Positions 15,936 to 23,176 of a stretch of 27,154 nt of DNA are shown piece after piece. Both the position numbers and the translations under genes were made by a program. A model generated the notes under the pieces. That model was not told the origin of the DNA, did no database searches, and was given only the letters and a program-made list of their open reading frames with translations. Origin of the DNA: an uncultured Flavobacteriaceae bacterium (GTDB lineage: Bacteria; Bacteroidota; Bacteroidia; Flavobacteriales; Flavobacteriaceae). The stretch covers positions 1 through 27,154 of the forward strand of contig CAJXBR010000011.1 of the NCBI GenBank assembly GCA_913051755.1. Direction: 5' to 3'. Positions within the stretch are counted from its first letter, which is position 1, and every line of letters starts with the position of its first letter.

Positions 15936-16997
15936 TGTGTTCACATTGTTCAAATCTTCGAAAGCCTGCTTGAGTCTTTCGACAAAGCTTTTTTCACCTT
16001 CTCTCAACCAAACACGAGGGTCATAGAACTTTTTATTGGGTACATCTTCTCCATCTGGATTTCCAATTTGTTGTTGAAGATAAGCGGATTTACTTTCAAT
16101 ATAATCACGAACGCCACTCATAAATGCGTATTGCATGTCTGTATCGATATTCATTTTGATTACTCCATATTCGATGGCTTCTCTGATTTCCTCTACAGTC
16201 GATCCTGATCCACCATGAAAAACAAAGTCGATGGTATTGTGCTCAACACCAAACTTTTCACAGACATATTCTTGAGAATTCTTTAGAATCTTTGGGGTTA
16301 GTTTCACATTACCAGGTTTGTAAACGCCATGCACATTTCCAAATGCTGCTGCAACTGTAAACTGACTGCTGATCTTTGATAGCTCTTCAAATGCATAAGC
16401 AACTTCTTCTGGTTGGGTGTACAGTTTCGAGCTGTCGATGTCTGTGTTGTCAACACCATCTTCCTCACCACCAGTAACACCAAGTTCGATTTCAAGGGTC
16501 ATCTCCATTGCAGACATTCGCTTGAGGTATTCTTTACAGATTTCGATGTTTTCTTCCAATGGCTCTTCAGAAAGATCAATCATGTGTGAGCTGAACAGAG
16601 GCTTGCCTGTTTCTTCAAAATGCTTTTCGCTAGCGTCGAGCAAACCATCAATCCAGGGGAGTAATTTTTTGGCAGCGTGATCTGTATGTAGAATGACAAC
16701 TGCGCCATATGCTTCTGCCAATTGATGAACATGTTTAGCTCCTGCAACTGCACCTGCGATAGCTGCTTGTTGGTTTTCGTTTGAAAATCCTTTACCAGCA
16801 TTAAATTGTGCTCCTCCGTTGGAGAATTGAACAATGACAGGTGCGTTGAGTGCTGCAGCAGTTTCGAGAACTCCATTGATCGAGCTTGATCCGATGACAT
16901 TGACTGCCGGTAGTGCAAACTTTTTCTCTTTGGCTAATTGGAAAACTTCTTGTACTTGCTTGCCAGTAATTACTCCAGGCTGAATTGAGTGGCTCAT
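15930..16997 (-). CDS. fbaA: Class II fructose-bisphosphate aldolase
   Basis: This 355-residue zinc enzyme cleaves fructose-1,6-bisphosphate to DHAP and glyceraldehyde-3-phosphate in glycolysis and works in reverse in gluconeogenesis. It matches the class IIA (E. coli FbaA) type in length. The catalytic and zinc sites are visible: HTDHAAKKLLPW (104-115) with Asp106 and His107, GNVHGVYKPG (220-229) with His223, and DFVFHGGSGS (257-266) with His261 and the phosphate-binding glycines. NIDTDMQYAF near the C-terminus is also conserved. It stands between tamL and accD in the same direction and appears to have its own -7 box at 17020-17027. Confidence 0.97.
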   Translation of the reverse strand: MSHSIQPGVITGKQVQEVFQLAKEKKFALPAVNVIGSSSINGVLETAAALNAPVIVQFSNGGAQFNAGKGFSNENQQAAIAGAVAGAKHVHQLAEAYGAVVILHTDHAAKKLLPWIDGLLDASEKHFEETGKPLFSSHMIDLSEEPLEENIEICKEYLKRMSAMEMTLEIELGVTGGEEDGVDNTDIDSSKLYTQPEEVAYAFEELSKISSQFTVAAAFGNVHGVYKPGNVKLTPKILKNSQEYVCEKFGVEHNTIDFVFHGGSGSTVEEIREAIEYGVIKMNIDTDMQYAFMSGVRDYIESKSAYLQQQIGNPDGEDVPNKKFYDPRVWLREGEKSFVERLKQAFEDLNNVNTL

Positions 16998-17019
16998 TGG
17001 TTTTATTGTTTGAAAGGCG

Positions 17020-17027
17020 CAAAAATA
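17020..17027 (-). promoter_or_regulatory. -7 promoter box of fbaA
   Basis: The minus strand reads TATTTTTG, an exact TAnnTTTG, 22 bases before the fbaA ATG. No TTG lies at the expected -33 distance, where the tamL stop codon region falls. Confidence 0.5.
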
Positions 17028-17043
17028 GGATAAAATTTCACCT

Positions 17044-19563
17044 TTAAAAAGGATAATTTATTCCGATTGTCAAGTTTGCTTTTTTTAGCTGCATGTCAGT
17101 CAGCCATCTCTTCGACTTTTCTAGTGCTGGATTGTGGGTTTTAAAGCCTGTATCAAGTCGAAAAATAAACAGACCAAAATCATATCGCACACCAAAACCA
17201 GTGCCAATGGCTAGTTCGCTCAAATCACGAAAACCATCAAAGCGTTTCGAAGGGTCTGTAACATCGTCAAAAAGATTCCAGATGTTTCCAGCGTCGGCGA
17301 AGAGTGCCCCTTTAAATGAGCCAAAAAGGTCAAATCGATACTCAAAATTTAATGCAATTTTGAAATTAGCCTCGTTAAATTCATTTCCCGAAAAACTACT
17401 CCCAGGTCCCAATCGATAGACTTCCCAAGCCCGATTGTCATTGGCACCACCCGAAAAATATGACTGGCTAAAGGGAATACTTGTGGCATTTCCCAAGGGC
17501 ATTGCCAACCCAAAAAAACTTCGAAATGCAAAGACAGAAGACGACCCAACGAGCCAATGCTGAATGTAGTCAAACTCCCCTTTCAGATATTGACTGTAGG
17601 GCAAATCAAAAAGATAGTTTGTGTCATTAATTCTATTCAAATTGAGTGGCGACGCCAACAAGTTGATTAGATTGCCGGCAGACTCAATTTTATAACGGAT
17701 TTGATAAAAATTTTCATCAAAAAAATTGTTTTGGCTGTTTTTTAAAAAGCTAAAACTAGAGCCAATGATAAGGTTGTTTTGTGTCAAGCGCTTTCTTCTT
17801 TCCTCGATTCGCATGACAGTGAGATATGAGGGGTCTTCTCTGTCAATTGGAGACCCACCAGAAAGCACATAATTGATAAAACCAGTTGCTCCATCAGGGA
17901 TGATTAGATTATTATCATTCAAAAAAGAAGAACTGACAGCTGTATTTTGAGCGATAGTATTGAGCTGTGAGTAGGTGTTGGTATAGATATTAAAATAGTT
18001 TTGGGTGTTTCGATTGTTGACAAGTGTTAAGTCCACCAATGAGAAGTCAATGCGATTGTTGTTTTTCGTTCTCCACTTGTACTGAATACCACCAGAATAG
18101 GTGAGTTTATCCAATCCGATATTGTTTTGCAGGGCTGCACCTAAGTTGAGAACAGAGGTTGGTTGAAGATTCTCTGGAATTAATCTGGCGATAAAATTTG
18201 GCATTAAAATTTTGGGAATTCGTAGCCTCATGTCTCCTCCAATTTCAGAGATGACCTCATCAGCCGAACGACCAATGGTTCCTCGAACGCCAAACTCAAA
18301 ATTTTCTGCTCCTCTGAATATATTGAGAACGTTTAGACTACTATTAAAGGCTATTCCTTGATCTTGAATGTTCGATTGGGTTAGGTCTAATCCAAATCCT
18401 AGTCCAAAGCGCTCTCTTGGCTCTAAAATAATCGATGTATTGAGGGCAGATTGTAATGAATCGGCATAAGAGTAACGAATGCTAGGGTATTCAAAAATCC
18501 CAAGTCGATTGAGTTCAGCAATTGTCTGGTTTCTAGTGGCGTCGCTGTATAGATCACCAGGTCGGATTTGAATTGCTTTTGATAACACTTTTTTGTTATA
18601 ACGTTTCTTTTTTAATCCAAAAAATCGAATGCTATCATAATAAGACTGTTCCTCTGCTTTTTTCGCTAGGGTTGTATAAACGTCTACAGAGCTGATTTGG
18701 GTTTGTTTGTAAGGTTCAAAAACAACGCCATTTGGTGTCGATTTTCTGAAATCATCGATTGTTATTTTTACTGGAAGCTGAAAGTCGGTGCTTGTTGTAT
18801 CCCATGCGATTTCAAAGCCAATCGAGTTGAGCTGAAAGTTATAGACTCCATTGTTTTTATAGTACGCATACAGTCGATTTCGCTCTTCTTCAAAATCTAA
18901 GGTATTGAACTGCTGTCCTTTTTTTAGTAACGATTGTTTTGCACTCAATCTAAAGAGCGAATTTATCACTGGACTTTTGATGTCTGTTGATATGGTGTCG
19001 AGGTAATACGGAAGACCTGTTTGAATATCATAGACCAAGTTGGCTGTTTGTCCTGTTGTGCTGGTTATATCTTTCCTAACATTTGTTTTTGCCTTAAAAT
19101 ATCCATTGTTGGACAGGTAGGTGCTGATGTTGTCTGCATAATTATTGTAGTACAAAGAGTCGATAAGCGAGGGTGGCTCGCCGTTTCTCATTTTCCAATC
19201 TTGAAACTGAACTCGATAAGATCGCATCTGATCAATCTGTTTTTGAGACCAGATTGCTTGCATTCGCTTGCTTCGTTTGGGGGTTTTCTGCAACCAATTG
19301 TCAAAGTCTACTGCAGCGCTATCATTTGCAGATTGGTAGAGTAACAATCGCACAGGAATCCCTAGAATTTTTTTATTTGGTTGCTGAGGAACAAGCGCTT
19401 GAATGGAGTCGACAAAGGTGCGTTTTCCATTATAATAAAATTGATTCTGGCCCAACAACAAATCATTTTCGTCAAGAGATTTTGTGACCCTACAGCCTGA
19501 AAACATTGTGCCCAAGCAAAGTAATAGTAGTATTTTTGTGGTATGTTGTTTCGTTATAAGCAT
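17044..19563 (-). CDS. tamL: TamA-like outer membrane lipoprotein (Omp85 superfamily)
   Basis: The 839-residue protein has a lipoprotein signal ending LGTMFSGC (Cys24), POTRA-like repeats in about 30-400, and an Omp85 beta-barrel in the C-terminal half. The loop-6 region has SGGANDNRAW followed by RLGPG, a known variant of the RGF motif, and the chain ends in phenylalanine (IGINYPF), as expected for a BamA-recognised barrel. A TamA homologue anchored by a lipid is known as TamL in Bacteroidota, where it works with TamB in placing outer membrane proteins or moving lipids. No tamB is adjacent here. The start ATG at 19563 lies immediately after a good promoter, so the mRNA may be nearly leaderless. 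The gene is divergent from a SPOUT methyltransferase. Confidence 0.88.
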   Translation of the reverse strand: MLITKQHTTKILLLLCLGTMFSGCRVTKSLDENDLLLGQNQFYYNGKRTFVDSIQALVPQQPNKKILGIPVRLLLYQSANDSAAVDFDNWLQKTPKRSKRMQAIWSQKQIDQMRSYRVQFQDWKMRNGEPPSLIDSLYYNNYADNISTYLSNNGYFKAKTNVRKDITSTTGQTANLVYDIQTGLPYYLDTISTDIKSPVINSLFRLSAKQSLLKKGQQFNTLDFEEERNRLYAYYKNNGVYNFQLNSIGFEIAWDTTSTDFQLPVKITIDDFRKSTPNGVVFEPYKQTQISSVDVYTTLAKKAEEQSYYDSIRFFGLKKKRYNKKVLSKAIQIRPGDLYSDATRNQTIAELNRLGIFEYPSIRYSYADSLQSALNTSIILEPRERFGLGFGLDLTQSNIQDQGIAFNSSLNVLNIFRGAENFEFGVRGTIGRSADEVISEIGGDMRLRIPKILMPNFIARLIPENLQPTSVLNLGAALQNNIGLDKLTYSGGIQYKWRTKNNNRIDFSLVDLTLVNNRNTQNYFNIYTNTYSQLNTIAQNTAVSSSFLNDNNLIIPDGATGFINYVLSGGSPIDREDPSYLTVMRIEERRKRLTQNNLIIGSSFSFLKNSQNNFFDENFYQIRYKIESAGNLINLLASPLNLNRINDTNYLFDLPYSQYLKGEFDYIQHWLVGSSSVFAFRSFFGLAMPLGNATSIPFSQSYFSGGANDNRAWEVYRLGPGSSFSGNEFNEANFKIALNFEYRFDLFGSFKGALFADAGNIWNLFDDVTDPSKRFDGFRDLSELAIGTGFGVRYDFGLFIFRLDTGFKTHNPALEKSKRWLTDMQLKKANLTIGINYPF
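19506..19538 (+). promoter_or_regulatory. Promoter of the SPOUT methyltransferase gene
   Basis: TTG at 19506-19508, a 22-base spacer, and TATTTTTG at 19531-19538 fit the Bacteroidota consensus. The whole element lies inside the signal-peptide codons of tamL on the other strand. The predicted start near 19543 gives a leader of about 45 bases to the ATG at 19589. Confidence 0.55.
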
Positions 19564-19570
19564 AAAAATT

Positions 19571-19599
19571 CAAAAATACGTCATTTGTATGGTTAGCAA
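19571..19599 (-). promoter_or_regulatory. Promoter of tamL
   Basis: The minus strand has TTG at 19599-19597, an 18-base spacer, and TATTTTTG at 19578-19571. The predicted start falls at about 19563-19567, at or just before the tamL ATG (19563), so the transcript would have almost no leader. The -33 part overlaps the first codons of the divergent methyltransferase gene. Confidence 0.6.
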
Positions 19600-20317
19600 A
19601 AGCCAAATCAAACTCGTGCGTCAGTTGGGGCAAAAAAAACTTAGAGACAAACATCAATTGTTTGTTGCAGAGGGCCTGAAAGTGATTCGTGAGTTTATAG
19701 ACGAAAATTATCAACTTCATAAGCTTTATGCACTCGATCAAAGGCACTTTCCCTTTCAAAATGTTTCTGTTGTCAATCAAACCCAAATGAAAGCCATGAG
19801 CGATTTAAAAACGCCATCAGATGCCTTGGCTGTGTTTGCCATACCAAAATTTCAAACTTCTTCTCAGCCAGATTTAGTCCTTGCTTTGGAGAGTATTCAA
19901 GACCCTGGAAATTTGGGTACAATCATTCGCCTATGTGATTGGTTTGGTATTCAAGACATCATTTGTTCATCTGATACTGTTGACTGTTACAACCCAAAAG
20001 TCGTTCGTTCGACCATGGGTTCTTTGGCACGTGTACAGGTGTTTTACAAAGACCTCCAATCTTGGTTGATGGGGTTGAAAGATTATAAAATTGTAGCAAC
20101 CTCAATGACAGGGCAATCGATCTATGAGCACAGCTTTGATACACCTACTATTTTGATGATTGGAAATGAGGGTAGAGGCTTATCAAAACAGCTTACAGAA
20201 CTTTCGAACAATAATCTTTCGATTCCACGCTTTGGAGGTGCAGAAAGTTTAAATGCTGCTATGGCAACTAGTATTATTTTGGCAGAAGCGCGCCGAAATA
20301 CCTCTACTGAAAAATAA
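19589..20317 (+). CDS. TrmH/SpoU family RNA 2'-O-methyltransferase
   Basis: I start at ATG 19589 (242 residues: MVSKSQIKLVRQLGQKKLRD), because the open frame before it runs through the tamL signal-peptide region and is not conserved-looking. The N-terminal RNA-binding substrate domain (FVAEGLKVIREFI) precedes the SPOUT knot. Its motifs are visible: QDPGNLGTIIRLCDWFG (motif 1), LMIGNEGRGLS (motif 2) and IPRFGGAESLNAAMATSI (motif 3). Such enzymes methylate ribose in rRNA or tRNA, but which site is modified cannot be told. It diverges from tamL with 25 bases between start codons and overlaps the convergent porT gene by 14 bases at its 3' end. Confidence 0.93.
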   Translation: MVSKSQIKLVRQLGQKKLRDKHQLFVAEGLKVIREFIDENYQLHKLYALDQRHFPFQNVSVVNQTQMKAMSDLKTPSDALAVFAIPKFQTSSQPDLVLALESIQDPGNLGTIIRLCDWFGIQDIICSSDTVDCYNPKVVRSTMGSLARVQVFYKDLQSWLMGLKDYKIVATSMTGQSIYEHSFDTPTILMIGNEGRGLSKQLTELSNNNLSIPRFGGAESLNAAMATSIILAEARRNTSTEK

Positions 20318-20993
20318 AATTAACAAAAATCCCCTGTGTTTTTAGAGATTGTATGGGGACTGTCCAGTCGTCGGGTACAATTTCATCATCCAAAGCAAAG
20401 ATTCCTCGAACAGATGGAGTTAGGCGAAAAAATGGCAAATAAAGTTCAACGCCTATTCCAAGTTCAAGAGCGTTCATATTGGTTCGTAAACGAAATCGTC
20501 CACTGTCATTGTCCTCACGACTTTTTTCGTTGCTCGATAGGTTAAATGATGATGAAACCCCAGCGATTACAAATGGTCGTACATTGTGAATGCGATTGGC
20601 TGAAAACTTCAGCACCAATGGCAGTCGTACATAAGTTGATTTCACCTCACGAAGTCGATTGTTTGGATCGCGTACTTCTGGCCAATATTCAGAAAATATG
20701 ATGTCCCGTTGGGTAGTAAACATGCCAGGTTCAAAGCGTAAATTGATGTTGTTTAGGATTCGCAAATCAGCAAAAAGTCCCACATTAAACCCAAGCTGTG
20801 GTTGAATTTCCAACTGACTCGTGTATCTTGTATATTCGGATTTAAAATTCATTTGGTTCAAGCCCAAATAATATCCAAATCGCAGCAATAAATCATCATC
20901 CTTTTTATGATACTCAGGTGTATCATTTCGTTGCCCCCAGCAGATAAGAAATGGGGAGACAAGAAAAACAATAAATAAGTATTTACGCATCAA
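20304..20993 (-). CDS. porT: PorT/SprT family outer membrane protein of type IX secretion
   Basis: The 229-residue protein has a signal peptide (MMRKYLFIVFLVSPFLICWG, about residues 1-20) and a run of amphipathic strands typical of a small eight-stranded barrel: RFGYYLGLNQMNF, LGFNVGLFADLRI, INLRFEPGMF, STYVRLPLVLKFS, RPFVIAGVSSSF, ALELGIGVELYL, RLTPSVRGIFAL and a final FVNFIF. This matches PorT (SprT in Flavobacterium), needed for the type IX secretion system that exports surface and gliding proteins. The start overlaps the end of ubiE by 11 bases, an arrangement I recall as conserved in related genomes. Its 3' end overlaps the convergent methyltransferase gene by 14 bases. Assignment to generic PorT-like barrels is the main alternative. 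Confidence 0.85.
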   Translation of the reverse strand: MMRKYLFIVFLVSPFLICWGQRNDTPEYHKKDDDLLLRFGYYLGLNQMNFKSEYTRYTSQLEIQPQLGFNVGLFADLRILNNINLRFEPGMFTTQRDIIFSEYWPEVRDPNNRLREVKSTYVRLPLVLKFSANRIHNVRPFVIAGVSSSFNLSSNEKSREDNDSGRFRLRTNMNALELGIGVELYLPFFRLTPSVRGIFALDDEIVPDDWTVPIQSLKTQGIFVNFIFQ

Positions 20994-21714
20994 TACTTTT
21001 TGTGGCTTTGTAAATGGTTACCACACCAAATGTTTGGGGATGGTCCTCTACAGTTGAAAACCCAACTTTTTTGAGTTTATTATTAAATGCTTCGCCATAT
21101 GGAAAGGCAGCAGCAGAATCTGAAAGGTAAGTGTATGCATTTTTATCTGAAGAAAACAAGCGTCCAACCAAGGGTAGGAATAACGAATTATACAACTTAT
21201 ACCCAAAACGAAAAAATTGTTTTTTTGGTACTGAAGTCTCCAACACAAACAACTGTCCACCTGGTTTGAGAATACGATAGATTTCAGAAAGCCCTTTGTT
21301 GAGATCACCAAAATTTCGCACACCAAAAGCCACTGTCACAGCATCTATAGATGCATCTGTTAAAGGCAAAGATTCTGCGTCTCCAACAACCATTTTTATT
21401 TGATGATCGAGTTTGTTTTGATTTACTTTTTGTTTTCCGATTTCCAACATTTCAACAGCAATATCAATGCCAGTGATCGTCACATCTGGTATTGACGTCA
21501 ATGCAAGTGCTAAATCACCTGTTCCTGTTGCAACATCAACCACGTTCTTTGGGTTTTTTTGCGCTACCATAGCCACCAACTTCCGCCGCCAAGATTTATC
21601 AATCCCCATCGATATCACTCGATTTAAAGCGTCGTAATTTTTGGCAATACCATCAAACATGCTGGTAACTTGCTCTTTTTTGGAAGAGGAAGAGTCTTTA
21701 TAAGGTTTGACCAT
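20983..21714 (-). CDS. ubiE: Demethylmenaquinone methyltransferase
   Basis: The 243-residue SAM-dependent enzyme adds the last methyl group in menaquinone synthesis (MenG role; Bacteroidota rarely make ubiquinone). Motifs fit UbiE: the N-terminal MFDGIAKNYDALNRVISMGID (19-39), VVDVATGTGDLALAL (58-72) for SAM binding, GDAESLPL (106-113), VAFGVRNFGDLNKGL (127-141) and RILKPGGQLFVLE (146-158). The C-terminal TFGVVTIYKA is also typical. It is the first gene of an overlapping pair with porT and is divergent from trkA, with a -7 box at 21739-21746 giving a short leader. Confidence 0.96.
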   Translation of the reverse strand: MVKPYKDSSSSKKEQVTSMFDGIAKNYDALNRVISMGIDKSWRRKLVAMVAQKNPKNVVDVATGTGDLALALTSIPDVTITGIDIAVEMLEIGKQKVNQNKLDHQIKMVVGDAESLPLTDASIDAVTVAFGVRNFGDLNKGLSEIYRILKPGGQLFVLETSVPKKQFFRFGYKLYNSLFLPLVGRLFSSDKNAYTYLSDSAAAFPYGEAFNNKLKKVGFSTVEDHPQTFGVVTIYKATKSIDA

Positions 21715-21738
21715 CGTATGGTTTTACAGTAATTTGTG

Positions 21739-21746
21739 CAAAGATA
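21739..21746 (-). promoter_or_regulatory. -7 promoter box of ubiE-porT
   Basis: The minus strand reads TATCTTTG, an exact TAnnTTTG, 24 bases before the ubiE ATG. The only TTTG upstream is 28 bases away, longer than usual, so the -33 element is uncertain. Confidence 0.5.
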
Positions 21747-21793
21747 AGGCAATCAGAGATTCATTCGTATTTACCAAATCATTGCAAAACATC

Positions 21794-21801
21794 TATATTT
21801 G
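21794..21801 (+). promoter_or_regulatory. -7 promoter box of trkA-trkH
   Basis: TATATTTG matches TAnnTTTG exactly, 23 bases before the ATG at 21825. The predicted start near 21806 leaves about 19 leader bases. No TTG lies at standard spacing. Confidence 0.5.
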
Positions 21802-21824
21802 TATCAGCAAACCACGTGTTCTTC

Positions 21825-23174
21825 ATGAAAATTATTATTGCCGGCGCCAGTGATGTTGGTCTTCATCTTGCAAAACTATTGTCGTTTGAATCTCAGGACA
21901 TCACACTTATTGATAGTGTGAAAGAACACCTCAATTATGCTGAAACGCATCTTGATATTCGTACTATACACGGAGACCCCTCAGCTTTGGCTGTTCTCAA
22001 AAAGGCAGATGCCGGTAATTCAGATATGATGATTGCTGTGACGCCAACAGAAACCACAAATCTGATGTGCTGCTTACTGTCCAAACAATTAGGTTGTAAA
22101 AGAACCATTGCTCGTGTAACCAATATCGAGTTTGATAAATACAAAGAGGATGTTGATTTTAATTCCTTAGGAATCGATGAACTTATCTCACCTGAGGAAC
22201 TGGCAGTAAAAGAAATTCAATTGTTGATCGACGAGTCTGCTTTTAACAATAGTTATGAGTTTGAAGAAGGTGCATTGACAATGATGGGTACGACACTACT
22301 CGAATCTGCTCCATTTGTTGGAAAATCAGTGAAAGAGGCAGCAGCAGTGTTTTCAGAGGTGCTTTTTATGCCAATTGCCATCAAGCGTGCAGGTACGCAA
22401 ACCACCCTTATCCCTCGTGGTGACACACTGTTTGAAGCAGGTGATCAGGTCTATTTCACAAGTTCCAAATCAGGAATGGATGCCCTAAACGAATTGGTAG
22501 GATATACCAAACAAGAGGCTGAAAATGTAATGATTATTGGTGGTGGTCGCATTGGGAAAAAAATAGCTGAAGATTTGTGTCAACAAGGAATGCGCGTCAA
22601 ACTCGTCGAGTCTGATAAAGAAAAAGCAATCAAGCTTTCTGGTAATTTACCCAATACGCTTGTGATTCATGGCGATGGGCGAAATGCAGAACTTCTAGTT
22701 GAAGAAAACATTGGTGGGATGGATGTTTTTTTGGCTGTCACTGACGATTCGGAGACCAATATAATGTCTTGCCTGATGGCCAAATCAAATAAAGTATCTA
22801 AAATCATAGCTCTGGTAGAGAATGTTGATTATTTCGAATTGACCAAGTCGATTGGCGTTGATACACTCATCAATAAAAAGTTGCTGACTGCAAACAGTAT
22901 TTTTCGATATGTTCGCAAGGGAAAGGTTGTTGATCTAGCCAAACTCAATAATATGGATGCTGAACTTCTCGAGTTTGTTGTGAGTCAAGACTCAAAAGTT
23001 TTGGGTAAAAAAATCAAAGATTTAGATATATCTCGCACGGCAACTATTGGTGGTGTGATAAGAGAAGGAGAGGGGATTATCGCCCTTGGAGATTTTGAAA
23101 TTATGCCTGGTGACAGGGTTCTCGTATGTTGTTTGCCAAAGTCCATTTCACGCATTGAGCGATTATTTCGATAG
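21825..23174 (+). CDS. trkA: Trk system potassium uptake regulatory protein TrkA
   Basis: TrkA is the cytoplasmic NAD/ATP-binding gate of the TrkH potassium channel. The protein (449 residues from ATG 21825) has the duplicated layout of the family: an N-terminal Rossmann RCK domain starting MKIIIAGASDVGLHLA, its C-terminal ligand-binding part, then a second Rossmann domain with VMIIGGGRIGKKIAEDL (about 235-251) and a second C-terminal part (VLGKKIKDL...GVIREGE). The first glycine motif reads GASDVG, with Ser in place of the middle Gly. A GTG nine bases upstream (21816) is a possible but less likely start. The gene is 2 bases from trkH, as an operon. Confidence 0.96.
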   Translation: MKIIIAGASDVGLHLAKLLSFESQDITLIDSVKEHLNYAETHLDIRTIHGDPSALAVLKKADAGNSDMMIAVTPTETTNLMCCLLSKQLGCKRTIARVTNIEFDKYKEDVDFNSLGIDELISPEELAVKEIQLLIDESAFNNSYEFEEGALTMMGTTLLESAPFVGKSVKEAAAVFSEVLFMPIAIKRAGTQTTLIPRGDTLFEAGDQVYFTSSKSGMDALNELVGYTKQEAENVMIIGGGRIGKKIAEDLCQQGMRVKLVESDKEKAIKLSGNLPNTLVIHGDGRNAELLVEENIGGMDVFLAVTDDSETNIMSCLMAKSNKVSKIIALVENVDYFELTKSIGVDTLINKKLLTANSIFRYVRKGKVVDLAKLNNMDAELLEFVVSQDSKVLGKKIKDLDISRTATIGGVIREGEGIIALGDFEIMPGDRVLVCCLPKSISRIERLFR

Positions 23175-23176
23175 GG

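Noticed and set aside
17042..17053. CCTTTAAAAAGG palindrome at the tamL stop codon
   Set aside because: The loop of 2 bases and stem of 5 are too small for a terminator.
19484..19588. Upstream extension of the SPOUT methyltransferase frame
   Set aside because: It lies opposite the tamL signal peptide and contains the likely promoter; the family-like sequence starts at ATG 19589.
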